In this document: positions 1-8,524 of the stretch, piece by piece
How the letters are laid out: each line of letters starts with the position of its first letter
How positions within the stretch are numbered: position 1 is the stretch's first letter
NCBI RefSeq assembly: GCF_900129785.1
Contig: NZ_FSRC01000003.1
Location: 1-64,000, forward strand
Direction of reading: 5' to 3'
Length of the DNA: 64,000 nucleotides
Source of the DNA: Algoriphagus halophilus
GTDB taxonomy: Bacteria > Bacteroidota > Bacteroidia > Cytophagales > Cyclobacteriaceae
The notes under the pieces: generated by a model
Told to the model about the DNA's origin: nothing
Databases searched by the model: none
Seen by the model: only the letters and a program-made list of their open reading frames with translations
Made by a program: the position numbers and the translations under genes

Positions 1-66
1 GATCACTCCGAAGGGCTTTTGTGTTTTCATGCCCCCAAGAAAAGGAACCCGAACCACCCATTATTC

Positions 67-94
67 AAGCCAGCTAGATAGCTGGCTTTTTTTG
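67..94 (+). terminator. Rho-independent terminator at left edge
   Basis: Inverted arms AAGCCAGC and GCTGGCTT surround a short loop and are followed by seven T residues. It would end a rightward transcript entering from outside the window. The roughly 66 bases to its left are open in more than one frame but too short to assign a gene. Confidence 0.75.
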
Positions 95-265
95 TTCATC
101 CTCATCCCATCTATTCTGGAGGATTCTGATGCCTAGTAACTTGTATAGATAAAGCCAACTGAATATGGTTTGCTGATCTCCGCAGAAGTTTTTGTTTAAT
201 ACAATTCAATTTCTACTTTTCATTTTTAGAATATTGTTGCAGTTTTGTAGCAAAGAAAAAAGTTC
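95..265. other. Leader region of the pyrC-like operon
   Basis: This stretch has no gene. A TATTGTTG box near 232-239 resembles the Bacteroidetes -7 element TAnnTTTG, which would give a short leader to the ATG at 266. I see no convincing -33 element at the expected distance and no Shine-Dalgarno sequence. Confidence 0.3.
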
Positions 266-1507
266 ATGTCAATTCTATTTCAAGGATTAAAATTGATAAC
301 TCCTTCAGGAGTTCAAGAAGCTCAGGATTTTATTTTTCACGAAGGTGAACTTCTTCCCGCATCAGATCACACTAACATACAGCCTACAGAAGTAATAGAC
401 GCTTCTTCATTAATGGTGTCCCAAGGTTGGGTAGATCTAAGATGTATGGTAGGAGACCCGGGCTTTGAATACAAAGAAACGGTGGAGTCTCTTTGTGAAA
501 CGTTGATGAGTAGCGGCTTTTCGACTGCTGTGGTGTTACCAAATACTAATCCTGTTATTCAAAGTAAAAATGAGGTAGATTTTGTCCTGAACAAGGCAAA
601 AAAATATCCATTGAATATTTTGATGCAAGGAGCTGTGACGAAGAATAATGAAGGAGAAGATCTTACCGAAATATTGGACATGTATCATCAGTCCGGAGTG
701 ACCATATTTGGTGAAGGCACGAAGACACTGGCCAATGGTGATCGATACATGAAAATCCTGCAATACCTTCAGAAATTTAACGGAGTTCTTTTTGACCATG
801 CGTATGACCCTTTATTGGCGATTTTTGGTCAAATGCATGAGGGTGAAAACTCTACCATGCTAGGGATGAAAGGAATCCCAAGCTTAGCAGAGGATGTAGC
901 CATTCAAAGAAACCTGGAGATATTGAATTACACAGGAGGGAAAGTGCATTTCCAGACTGTAAGTACTGCTAAGGGGGTTGACTTAATTCGAAAAGGGAAG
1001 TCTCAGGGATTAAATATTTCCTGTGATGTGTCTATTTACCAATTGCTCTTTACTGATAAAGACCTGATGTCTTTTGATGCTAATTTTAAAGTGAGACCTC
1101 CGTTTAGAGGTGAATCAGATAGAAAAGCTTTAATAGAAGGATTAAAAGATGGAACCATTGATGCAATGGTTTCTAATCACAGGCCACAGGATTTCGATTC
1201 CAAGTTCATGGAATTTGACCTGGCTTCCTTTGGTATGGTGGGCCTTCAAACATTTTTACCTGCATTGGTGCAACTTCAAGAGGAACTTTCGTGGCCATTA
1301 TTGATTGAAAAATTGACAACAGGTCCACTTTCAATCATTGATCAAGAGAATAAAGCATGGACGATCTTTGATCCAAATGAAAAATGGTTGTTTGATAGGA
1401 AGTCCAATAAATCCAATTCATTTAATTCCCCGTGGTTCGGCAAAGAGCTCACTGGGAAAGTGAAATATGTGATTCAAAAAGGAGGGTTAATTAAAGTCAA
1501 TGAATAG
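266..1507 (+). CDS. Dihydroorotase-like protein, probably catalytically dead (PyrC')
   Basis: The 413 aa protein has the length and layout of type I dihydroorotase (amidohydrolase superfamily), which closes carbamoyl-aspartate to dihydroorotate in pyrimidine synthesis. The metal site is eroded. The usual DxHxH reads D57-L-R-C-M61, so both histidines are lost. The late aspartate of the T-D-H-A-P motif is N304 (SNHRPQD). The second His of HxxHVST is T231. Only H178 (FDHAYD) looks kept. Known non-catalytic PyrC' proteins act as structural partners of aspartate transcarbamoylase, and this may be one. Its ORF overlaps the next gene by 8 bases, so the two are likely co-transcribed. The family call is firm; the loss of activity is inferred. 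Confidence 0.85.
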   Translation: MSILFQGLKLITPSGVQEAQDFIFHEGELLPASDHTNIQPTEVIDASSLMVSQGWVDLRCMVGDPGFEYKETVESLCETLMSSGFSTAVVLPNTNPVIQSKNEVDFVLNKAKKYPLNILMQGAVTKNNEGEDLTEILDMYHQSGVTIFGEGTKTLANGDRYMKILQYLQKFNGVLFDHAYDPLLAIFGQMHEGENSTMLGMKGIPSLAEDVAIQRNLEILNYTGGKVHFQTVSTAKGVDLIRKGKSQGLNISCDVSIYQLLFTDKDLMSFDANFKVRPPFRGESDRKALIEGLKDGTIDAMVSNHRPQDFDSKFMEFDLASFGMVGLQTFLPALVQLQEELSWPLLIEKLTTGPLSIIDQENKAWTIFDPNEKWLFDRKSNKSNSFNSPWFGKELTGKVKYVIQKGGLIKVNE

Positions 1508-2012
1508 GTATTTCAAATCTGCTTACCTATTTGGTGTGTTGGGAGGATTATTAGGTATTATTTCTTTTTTTACTCTTTCCTTCTTTAATGAAGACCCCAC
1601 TACCTTAAATTTAATTTTCGGTTATGTAATCGTACCGATCTCCATTTATTTGGCTTTACGGTATTTTAAGGATTATTCTAATCATGGCTATATATCTTTT
1701 GCTGAAGGAATGAGTGTTGGCTTTGTCGCCTATATGATTATTGCAATTCTTTCCTTTATTGGGATTTACCTGATTTTATCTTTCGACTCTTCTCTTTTTG
1801 AGCTAATAAAGTCTTCTAAAATTGATACTTTAGTAACAAGTAAAGAAACGATCGTTTCTCAGGTGGGAGATAATTCCTACGAGGCAACTCTTGAAAGTGT
1901 AAAAGAAATGGAGATTTCTGATGTCGCTCTAAATGATGCTATCTGGAAAATCGTACCGGGTCTTTTTTTTACTATTATTATTTCAATTATTTTGAGAAAA
2001 AACCCTAACTAG
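1500..2012 (+). CDS. DUF4199 family membrane protein (first copy)
   Basis: 170 aa. Four hydrophobic segments (about residues 8-28, 35-54, 72-95 and 150-166) flank a polar central loop. The pattern, including an F-G-Y plus Y-x-x-G-Y-I-S-F-A-E-G stretch after the second helix, fits DUF4199, a Bacteroidetes inner-membrane family of unknown function. The start codon lies inside the end of the upstream dihydroorotase-like gene, implying translational coupling. A second DUF4199 gene follows after 6 bases. No catalytic residues can be recognised. Confidence 0.75.
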   Translation: MNRYFKSAYLFGVLGGLLGIISFFTLSFFNEDPTTLNLIFGYVIVPISIYLALRYFKDYSNHGYISFAEGMSVGFVAYMIIAILSFIGIYLILSFDSSLFELIKSSKIDTLVTSKETIVSQVGDNSYEATLESVKEMEISDVALNDAIWKIVPGLFFTIIISIILRKNPN

Positions 2013-2018
2013 AAAATT

Positions 2019-2567
2019 ATGGAAGAGCAACAATCTCCTTTTAAAGCGGCTATTCAACCAGGATTAACGATTGGCTTGATATCGCTTGCATTGACTTTTA
2101 TTGCTTACTTTATTGATGCCACCTTATTAGGTTCCGCTTGGTTTGGTCTAATCGCTTTGGTAGTCTTTTTTGGATTGATCATCTATTTTGGTAGACAGTA
2201 CAGGACTGAAATTGGTGGGTTTATGACTTTTGGGACTGCCTTTAATTTTAGCTTTATAGCCATTCTTATTTCCGGTATCATAGGTCTTATTGGACAGATT
2301 TTGCTTTTTCATGTAATTGACCCATCCTTACCTGGTGTATTGGGAGACCTAGCATTTGAAAACAGTTTAAAAATGATGGAGAATTTTGGAGCTTCTCCTG
2401 ATTCACTTCCTCCAGGCCAACTGGAAGAAATGAGAGCAAACACTACCAATCAATTTACCTTAAAAGGTCAATTGACCAGTTTTGGAATAGGGATTATTAT
2501 CTACGCTATTATTGCATTAATTTTAGCTGCTATTCTCAAAAAAAGAGATAAGTCTCTGGATTATTAA
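2019..2567 (+). CDS. DUF4199 family membrane protein (second copy)
   Basis: 182 aa with four predicted membrane spans (about 14-33, 38-56, 68-95 and 150-172) and a soluble loop near 100-145. It shares the architecture of the preceding gene: helix pair, a G-G-F-M-T-F-G-T-A stretch, a third helix, a polar loop and a final helix. It is probably a diverged tandem duplicate. It sits 6 bases after the first copy and 3 bases before a polyprenyl-phosphate-type glycosyltransferase, which hints at an envelope role. Function is unknown. Confidence 0.75.
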   Translation: MEEQQSPFKAAIQPGLTIGLISLALTFIAYFIDATLLGSAWFGLIALVVFFGLIIYFGRQYRTEIGGFMTFGTAFNFSFIAILISGIIGLIGQILLFHVIDPSLPGVLGDLAFENSLKMMENFGASPDSLPPGQLEEMRANTTNQFTLKGQLTSFGIGIIIYAIIALILAAILKKRDKSLDY

Positions 2568-2570
2568 AAT

Positions 2571-3533
2571 ATGCCTCAAATTTCCGTAGTCGTTCCTGTA
2601 TTTAACGAAGAGGAATCTCTGAATGAATTAACTCAATGGATTAGCCGTGTCATGGATGACCACGGCTTTTCTTATGAGATACTCTTTGTCAATGATGGTA
2701 GTACAGATGACTCTTGGTCTGTCATTAATCGATTATCCGAAAAGAATGAATTTGTCAAAGGGTTAAATTTCACGAGGAATTATGGAAAGTCCGCGGCCTT
2801 GGATGCAGGATTTCAAAAAGTATCTGGAGAGGTCGTAATTACCATGGACGCGGACTTACAAGATAGTCCAGATGAAATCCCAGGATTATATACCTTGATC
2901 AAAGAAGGTGGTTTTGATGTTATTTCCGGCTGGAAAAAAGAAAGACATGACCCCATAACAAAGACGATACCTTCTAGATTTTTTAATGCCGTCACAAGAT
3001 GGATATCTGGAATTAAATTACATGATTTTAATTGTGGACTAAAGGCGTATCGAATAAAGGTCGTGAAGAATATTCATATCTATGGTGAAATGCACAGATA
3101 CATTCCCTTGCTTGCAAAATGGAATGGCTACCCCAAAATAGGTGAGAAGATTGTTCAACATCAGGCCAGAAAATATGGGTATTCCAAGTTTGGTATTGAG
3201 CGCTTTCTCAATGGGTTTCTAGATTTAATTTCAGTTTCTTTTGTACATCGATATAAAAAGAAGCCTATGCACTTTTTTGGATTATTAGGCTCTTTATCAT
3301 TTTTTTCGGGCTTTGTAATTACTTGCTGGCTTATATTTCAAAAGGTCTATGGACTAAGTAAAGGGTTAGAGGTACGTGAGATTACCGAGCAACCCCTGTT
3401 CTTTTTAGCGTTGGTTGCATTAATTATAGGAGTTCAATTATTTGTGACTGGATTTATTGCAGAGTTGATGACTTCTAATCAGTCCAAAGAGGCCGAGTAT
3501 AAAATAGACGAAGAGCTTAATTTTGACTACTGA
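2571..3533 (+). CDS. Family 2 glycosyltransferase, polyprenyl-phosphate sugar transferase type
   Basis: 320 aa GT-A fold enzyme. The N-terminus ISVVVPVFNEEES is the nucleotide-sugar binding start, DGST lies at about 42-45, and the DADLQD metal motif is at 93-98. Two C-terminal membrane spans lie at about 232-256 and 275-297. This layout (GtrB/ArnC/DPM1-like) transfers a sugar from a nucleotide donor to undecaprenyl phosphate on the inner face of the membrane. The sugar cannot be read from sequence. Its stop overlaps the start of a second glycosyltransferase (TGATG). Confidence 0.85.
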   Translation: MPQISVVVPVFNEEESLNELTQWISRVMDDHGFSYEILFVNDGSTDDSWSVINRLSEKNEFVKGLNFTRNYGKSAALDAGFQKVSGEVVITMDADLQDSPDEIPGLYTLIKEGGFDVISGWKKERHDPITKTIPSRFFNAVTRWISGIKLHDFNCGLKAYRIKVVKNIHIYGEMHRYIPLLAKWNGYPKIGEKIVQHQARKYGYSKFGIERFLNGFLDLISVSFVHRYKKKPMHFFGLLGSLSFFSGFVITCWLIFQKVYGLSKGLEVREITEQPLFFLALVALIIGVQLFVTGFIAELMTSNQSKEAEYKIDEELNFDY

Positions 3534-4495
3534 TGTTTTTCTCGGTTGTCATACCGGTTTATAACCGTCCTGAAGAACTTGCAGATCTATTATCTAGTTT
3601 GGTTCATCAAACAGAGCAGGATTTTGAAGTGATTGTCATGGATGATGGTTCATCTATTACTTCAAAAAGGGTAGTCGATCAGTACCAGAATAAACTTCAT
3701 ATCCAATATCATTTTGGAGAAAACCAAGGCCAAGGTTTTGCGCGAAATGAGGGAATGCGATTGGCAAAGGGAGATTTTTTTGTAATTCTGGATTCTGATG
3801 TCTTATTGCCCAATAACTACTTAAAGCTGCTTAAAGTGGCTATATTGGATAGAAACCTAGATGCTTTCGGAGGTCCTGATGCAGCTGATAGTGATTTCAA
3901 TCCCCTACAGAAAGCAATGGATTTTGCGATGACTTCTTTTTGGACTACTGGTGGAATCAGGGGAAAATTAAAGGATCCTGCCAAGTACCAGGCTAGAGGT
4001 TTTAACATGGGGGTTTCCCGTACTGTTTTCGAATCTACGCAAGGGTTTTTGGATCCCAATCAAGGAGAGGATATAGAATGGAGTATCCGAATAAAAAATG
4101 CAGGATTTCAATTGGAATTGGTGGAAGAGGCTTTTGTGTTTCATAAGAGGAAGAACACCTTAGCTTCTTTTGCTAAACAAGCATTTTCTTTTGGTAGAAA
4201 TAGAGTGAACGTGTCAAGATTTCACCCCGATGCCATCAAGCTGGTTCATTGGCTACCAAGTCTATTTTTAATCTTTTTGATCAGTATAGTATTCACAGGG
4301 ATTTTCCAATTTCCTGTATTTTATGGTCAATTGCTGTTACTGTTTGGATGGTCTATGGCTGTATTTATATCAGCAAGTATACGTTATAAGTCTTTTTTGG
4401 TGGGGGGGCTGAGTTTATTTACCTCATTCACTCAATTATGTTCCTATGGCACAGGTCTAATTGTAGAGTGGCTTAAAAAAGCGATTAAGGGTTAA
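3533..4495 (+). CDS. Family 2 glycosyltransferase with C-terminal membrane segment
   Basis: 320 aa. The start FSVVIPVYNRPEELADLL, the MDDGSS motif near 36-41 and DSD at 87-89 define a GT2 catalytic domain. An ED-x-EW-style acid cluster (GEDIEWSIR) near residue 182 fits the general base region. Two closely spaced hydrophobic stretches around 243-285 suggest membrane attachment. It is translationally coupled to the preceding glycosyltransferase. The donor and acceptor are unknown; a cell-surface glycan is likely. Its TAA stop shares the palindrome TTAA with the stop of the convergent methyltransferase gene. Confidence 0.82.
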   Translation: MFFSVVIPVYNRPEELADLLSSLVHQTEQDFEVIVMDDGSSITSKRVVDQYQNKLHIQYHFGENQGQGFARNEGMRLAKGDFFVILDSDVLLPNNYLKLLKVAILDRNLDAFGGPDAADSDFNPLQKAMDFAMTSFWTTGGIRGKLKDPAKYQARGFNMGVSRTVFESTQGFLDPNQGEDIEWSIRIKNAGFQLELVEEAFVFHKRKNTLASFAKQAFSFGRNRVNVSRFHPDAIKLVHWLPSLFLIFLISIVFTGIFQFPVFYGQLLLLFGWSMAVFISASIRYKSFLVGGLSLFTSFTQLCSYGTGLIVEWLKKAIKG

Positions 4496-5256
4496 AGCCC
4501 CTTCTTACACACAAATATGATTTCTTTTTCCGGTAAAGCGTATTTTTTAATGACTTCCTCGGAAAGATCCTTTACATAATTGTTTTCCTCAATTTCTATC
4601 CCTGATTTTCTTAGTCTTGCGGCATAATCATTTCCATATTTTCTGACATGGTCCCGCTGGCCAAAAATACGTTCTCTTTCTGCTGGGTCAGTAATACTTG
4701 CATCTTCGAGGGTTTCAGGTAAGTCATATACAGGAGATTGAATGATTCCCCATCCATCTTTCTTCAATACCCTATTAATCTCGGAACAAGCTTTTATGTC
4801 ATCTTCCACATGTTCCATCACATGATTACAAAATACCACATCAATGGAATCGTCTTCAAAAGGTATTTGATGAACGTCCATTTTTACTTTGGCAAGAGGG
4901 GATTCAATATCCCCTGTAATATATTCCAGGTTGGGTAAAGCTTCAAATCGATCAATGAAACAATGTTCGGGAGCAATATGAAGGACTTTCAAAGGAGCTG
5001 AAAAGAAATTTGTTCGGTTTTGAAGGAATAACCACATCAGTCGATGCCTTTCTAAAGCTAAACAGTTAGGACATAACGCATTTTCCCTGGCTACTCTCCC
5101 ATATGGTAGGAATTTTTTATAGCTATGATCGCATACTGGGCAATTGACATCGGTTCCCTTATTGAGTTGGGCAAAAAACTTCATGACCAATGGACTTACT
5201 TTTTGTAAAATAGGTCTTGGAATGTACCGGATGACAAAACTGATGATGGGCTTCAT
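4492..5256 (-). CDS. Class I SAM-dependent methyltransferase with N-terminal zinc ribbon
   Basis: 254 aa. An N-terminal hydrophobic/basic stretch precedes two CPxC pairs (C39-P-V-C42 and C62-P-N-C65) that likely bind zinc. A Rossmann methyltransferase core follows: VLHIAPEH near 90-97, DVHQIPFEDDSIDVVFCNHV near 125-145, then an EINRVLK helix typical of UbiE-like enzymes. The substrate is unknown. The gene is convergent with the glycosyltransferase gene and overlaps it by 4 bases. Zinc-ribbon plus methyltransferase proteins often sit in polysaccharide gene neighbourhoods, in keeping with the two glycosyltransferases next door. Confidence 0.8.
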   Translation of the reverse strand: MKPIISFVIRYIPRPILQKVSPLVMKFFAQLNKGTDVNCPVCDHSYKKFLPYGRVARENALCPNCLALERHRLMWLFLQNRTNFFSAPLKVLHIAPEHCFIDRFEALPNLEYITGDIESPLAKVKMDVHQIPFEDDSIDVVFCNHVMEHVEDDIKACSEINRVLKKDGWGIIQSPVYDLPETLEDASITDPAERERIFGQRDHVRKYGNDYAARLRKSGIEIEENNYVKDLSEEVIKKYALPEKEIIFVCKKGL

Positions 5257-5432
5257 TCTATTCTTATTAAAGCCGCAAGTTACTCAATGTTGTGCTAGTA
5301 GCCCAGTTCTAACTATTCTTTTAACTCTTTAGGAAGTTTTAGCATTTGAGCCCAAAATGTCTTTTGCATCCCATTAAACTATCATTATTTTAGTTGAACT
5401 CTTTTTAAACCTGATTCCTCAATAATTATTCT

Positions 5433-6929
5433 ATGGACTTTCCCTTTTCTTCTAAATTACTTGGTTTTACTTTTTTTGCATTGACCTTCTTGATCTCTCC
5501 CCAATCTAAGGCACAGGACTCGATTACTTATTCGTTGGAGGAAATGGTCCAAAGGGCAAAAGATCAGTCACCTGCCTCTTTAAGGGCAAAAACTAGAAGA
5601 GAAAACAGGTATTGGGGGTATAGGTTCTTTAGATCAAATTATAATCCCCAATTGAGGCTTAATGGAAATATTCCTTCTTATTCTCAAGCTTTTAACAATG
5701 TGGAGCAACCAGATGGATCCATTCAGTTTAGAGAGGTAAATCAAAACTTTATTGATGTGGGCTTGGGTTTGCAACAAGTAATTGCGCCCACGGGAGGGAC
5801 TGTCTCGGTGAATACTTCTACCAATCGATTTGATAATTTTTTAGCTGGAGACAATGATGTTCAAACAAGCTGGTCAGGGATTCCTTTGAATGTGAGTTTG
5901 TCACAACCTATTTTCGCCTATAATCCTTATAAGTGGGATAAAAAGATTCAACCTTTATTATTTGAAGAAAGTAAACGAGAATTCGTAGAAGAGGCTGAAA
6001 GAATCTCGATGATGGTTACGGAGCTATTTTTTGATTATTTAATTGCCCAAGTGAATTTTGAAATAGCATCTAAGAATCTAGCCAATACCGAGAACATTTA
6101 TTCTATCGAGAAAAAACGGTATGAAATAGGGGCCACTTTCGAGGATAAATTATTACAAGTGGAGTTACAAACGCTGCAAGCAAAACAGGATTTGGCTCAG
6201 GCACAGTTAGACCTTGAGCGATCTTCTCTGGCAGTAAATTCTTACATAGGGTTAAATCAAAATGCCAAGATCAAATTGCTTTCGCCAAATGAGATCCCGG
6301 ATTTGAATGTAGATATTGCTGAAGCGATCAATTATGCTTTTCAGCATCGGTCTGAAGCCTTGGGCTTTGAAAGGAGAATGCTTGAATCGGAGGCGGATGT
6401 TGCCAATGCTAAAGGTCAAAGACTCTCCATGAATTTAAATGCGAGTTATGGATACAACAATGCAGCATTGACTTGGGGAGGTATTTATGATAACCCCAAT
6501 ACGCAAGCATTGGTAAATCTAGGGATTTCAGTTCCTATTTTGGATTGGGGTAGAAATAAGGCTAGGATGTCACAAGCATTGGCGAATCAACAATTGACCG
6601 AATATGAAGTGGAGCAGGAGAGGATCAATTTTGAACAAGAGATTTTTACTAAAGTCAGGAATTTCTTGATGATTCGAGATAGGATTGAAGTAACCAAAAA
6701 ATCAGATGAAGTAGCCGAAAAAAGATATCAAATCGCTTTAAATAGGTATCAGACAGGGAATGTAACCATTTCTGATTTGAATATTGCCCAGAATGAAAAA
6801 GACACTAACAAGAGAGCTTTTTTTAATTCATTAAAAGATTATTGGATGGCATACTACGAACTCAGAGCATTGACTCTTTATGATTTTGAAAACAAGGAAT
6901 TACTTTATATACCTGAACTTGAACAATGA
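5433..6929 (+). CDS. TolC-family outer membrane efflux channel
   Basis: 498 aa with a signal peptide (cleavage after about residue 28, ...QSKAQ). Two OEP-type repeats follow, rich in Gln/Asn and coiled-coil heptads (about 190-280 and 380-470), with a conserved-looking RYQTGNVTISDLNIAQ motif near the end of the second repeat. TolC proteins form trimeric channels through the outer membrane and periplasm for type I secretion or RND/ABC efflux. No fusion protein or inner-membrane pump gene is adjacent here, so its partner must be encoded elsewhere. Confidence 0.88.
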   Translation: MDFPFSSKLLGFTFFALTFLISPQSKAQDSITYSLEEMVQRAKDQSPASLRAKTRRENRYWGYRFFRSNYNPQLRLNGNIPSYSQAFNNVEQPDGSIQFREVNQNFIDVGLGLQQVIAPTGGTVSVNTSTNRFDNFLAGDNDVQTSWSGIPLNVSLSQPIFAYNPYKWDKKIQPLLFEESKREFVEEAERISMMVTELFFDYLIAQVNFEIASKNLANTENIYSIEKKRYEIGATFEDKLLQVELQTLQAKQDLAQAQLDLERSSLAVNSYIGLNQNAKIKLLSPNEIPDLNVDIAEAINYAFQHRSEALGFERRMLESEADVANAKGQRLSMNLNASYGYNNAALTWGGIYDNPNTQALVNLGISVPILDWGRNKARMSQALANQQLTEYEVEQERINFEQEIFTKVRNFLMIRDRIEVTKKSDEVAEKRYQIALNRYQTGNVTISDLNIAQNEKDTNKRAFFNSLKDYWMAYYELRALTLYDFENKELLYIPELEQ

Positions 6930-7016
6930 AATTAGAAATATCGTGTAGTGTTGAAATTCAATTCTTTACCTAGGCCGATTTTTTGATTAAAAATTCAAAC
7001 TCAAGGGTCAGATTTA

Positions 7017-7178
7017 CTAATTTTCATTTTTTGGAAGTCTTCCATTTTTCTTTAAAGCCTCCCTAACAATCCATTCCAATTGACCATTGGTGCTTCTAAA
7101 TTCATCGGATGCCCATTTTTCTATTGCCTTCATCATTTTTTCATCCAGTCTCAGCGCAAAGGCCTTTTTCCCAGCCAT
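7017..7178 (-). CDS. Arc-like ribbon-helix-helix DNA-binding protein (53 aa)
   Basis: This very short gene reads MAGKKAFALRLDEKMMKAIE... and ends KKNGRLPKNEN. A beta strand (KAFALRLDE), helix 1 (MMKAIEKWASDE) and helix 2 after RSTNGQ (LEWIVREALKK) match the ribbon-helix-helix fold of Arc/CopG repressors, which bind operators as dimers. It starts 3 bases after the stop of the upstream gene, with a GGAGGT Shine-Dalgarno overlapping that stop. It is therefore the third gene of the SPFH operon and a candidate autoregulator of it. The fold call is good; the DNA target is inferred. Confidence 0.8.
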   Translation of the reverse strand: MAGKKAFALRLDEKMMKAIEKWASDEFRSTNGQLEWIVREALKKNGRLPKNEN

Positions 7179-7181
7179 ACT

Positions 7182-7670
7182 CTATACCTCCTTCCAATTT
7201 TCTAAATACGATCTAAGCTCTTTAGCTTTAGATGTACCTATCATTATTTTCTTTTTTTCGCCTGTATCAATCAAAATTCCTTCAGTACCCAAAATACTAT
7301 AGGCTTTTGCGGTTTTATTTCCCTTCAGGCCCCATCCTCCATAATCTGTCAGAGGACTATAATTAATCACTTTGATGGACAGAATGTTGCTTTTTTCTAT
7401 TTTCCGCCAACTTCGAACAAAGGGAAAATACCGAAATGAAACCCCAAAATCATCAATTCTTGTTTCAAGTTTTAAACTTGAGATGAAAATTAGGATAAGG
7501 ACTAGCGTTATCATTACAAATGTTAAACCCATTCCAATTTCGGTCTTATCCTCGGCATTGAAATAAAGGACGATAAGGAGAACTACCGTGGGTAATTCGA
7601 AGAGCAGGATCAAATACATGATCCAGGTCCCACGGTAAGTTTGTTCTTCTTTGAAAACCCGATTACCCAT
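7182..7670 (-). CDS. Membrane protein of the SPFH operon, PH-like soluble part
   Basis: 162 aa. Two membrane helices lie at about residues 15-36 and 46-64. A beta-rich cytosolic domain follows (FGVSFRYFPFVRSWRKIEKSNILSI...) that resembles bacterial PH-like domains. I do not recognise a named family with certainty. It sits 2 bases after the SPFH gene and 3 bases before the ribbon-helix-helix gene, so the three are made from one transcript. It may work with the SPFH protein in a membrane microdomain; that is inference from gene order. Confidence 0.6.
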   Translation of the reverse strand: MGNRVFKEEQTYRGTWIMYLILLFELPTVVLLIVLYFNAEDKTEIGMGLTFVMITLVLILIFISSLKLETRIDDFGVSFRYFPFVRSWRKIEKSNILSIKVINYSPLTDYGGWGLKGNKTAKAYSILGTEGILIDTGEKKKIMIGTSKAKELRSYLENWKEV

Positions 7671-7672
7671 TG

Positions 7673-8521
7673 TTATTGATGTAGTGTACCAACATTTAGA
7701 ACAGGGCTAGCACTTTTATCTGAGCAAAGCACAACCATTAAATTAGAGACCATGACAGCCTTTTTTTCATCATCAAATTCAATAATATCTTTCAGCTTTA
7801 AGTCTTCCAAAGCCATTTCTACCATTCCTACTGCTCCTTCCACTATTTTCTGACGAGCTGCAACTATCGCAGTAGCTTGTTGTCTTTGAAGCATGGCAGA
7901 TGCAATTTCTGAGGAGTAAGCCAAGTGAGAAATTCGGGCTTCAATCACTTTAATTCCTGCATGATGTAGTCTTTCACTGATTTCTTGCTCTAGCGAATGG
8001 TTGACATCCTCTACCCCGGAGCGTAAGGTGATTTCAGCCTCTTCATCCTCAAAATTGTCATATGGATAAAGTCCTGCCATTTTTCTGATAGCCGCATCTG
8101 ACTGAAGGTGAACAAAGTTTTCATAATCATCTACATCAAAAGTTGCCTTGAAAGTGTCTTCCACTTGCCAAACAACGATAGTACCGATCAGTACGGGGTT
8201 ACCGATTTTATCATTTACCTTGACAGGCTTGTTTTCAAAGTTTCTCACTCGAAGTGAGATTTTCTTTTTGGTCATAAATGGATTTACCCAATAGAATCCA
8301 TTGGCTTTAACACTTCCCTTGTATTCTCCGAAAAGAAGCAAAACCATTGCTTTATTCGGTTCCACAATGAAAAACCCTGGTATTATAAGAATTGATATTA
8401 AAACTGACGCTGCTCCCACTAAAGGAAGATCGTTAACGAAAGCGAAAATAGTGGTTACTATCAGCGCTAGATCTAAAAGGATAAAAATGTATCCTGAGTT
8501 TGGTTTGCTTATTTTTTCCAT
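7673..8521 (-). CDS. SPFH/Band 7 domain membrane protein
   Basis: 282 aa. An N-terminal hydrophobic hairpin (about 10-55) is followed by the Band 7 core: KAMVLLLFGEYKGSV, a proline-rich GFYWVNPF turn, SLRVRNFE, then the helical region RLHHAGIKVIEARISHLAYS and an Ala/Gln-rich helix near 215-245. SPFH proteins such as stomatin, flotillin and HflK/C oligomerise on membranes and scaffold other membrane proteins. The gene heads a three-gene leftward operon. A near-perfect inverted repeat lies immediately upstream of its ATG. It lacks the long coiled coil of true flotillins. Confidence 0.85.
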   Translation of the reverse strand: MEKISKPNSGYIFILLDLALIVTTIFAFVNDLPLVGAASVLISILIIPGFFIVEPNKAMVLLLFGEYKGSVKANGFYWVNPFMTKKKISLRVRNFENKPVKVNDKIGNPVLIGTIVVWQVEDTFKATFDVDDYENFVHLQSDAAIRKMAGLYPYDNFEDEEAEITLRSGVEDVNHSLEQEISERLHHAGIKVIEARISHLAYSSEIASAMLQRQQATAIVAARQKIVEGAVGMVEMALEDLKLKDIIEFDDEKKAVMVSNLMVVLCSDKSASPVLNVGTLHQ

Positions 8522-8524
8522 TTC

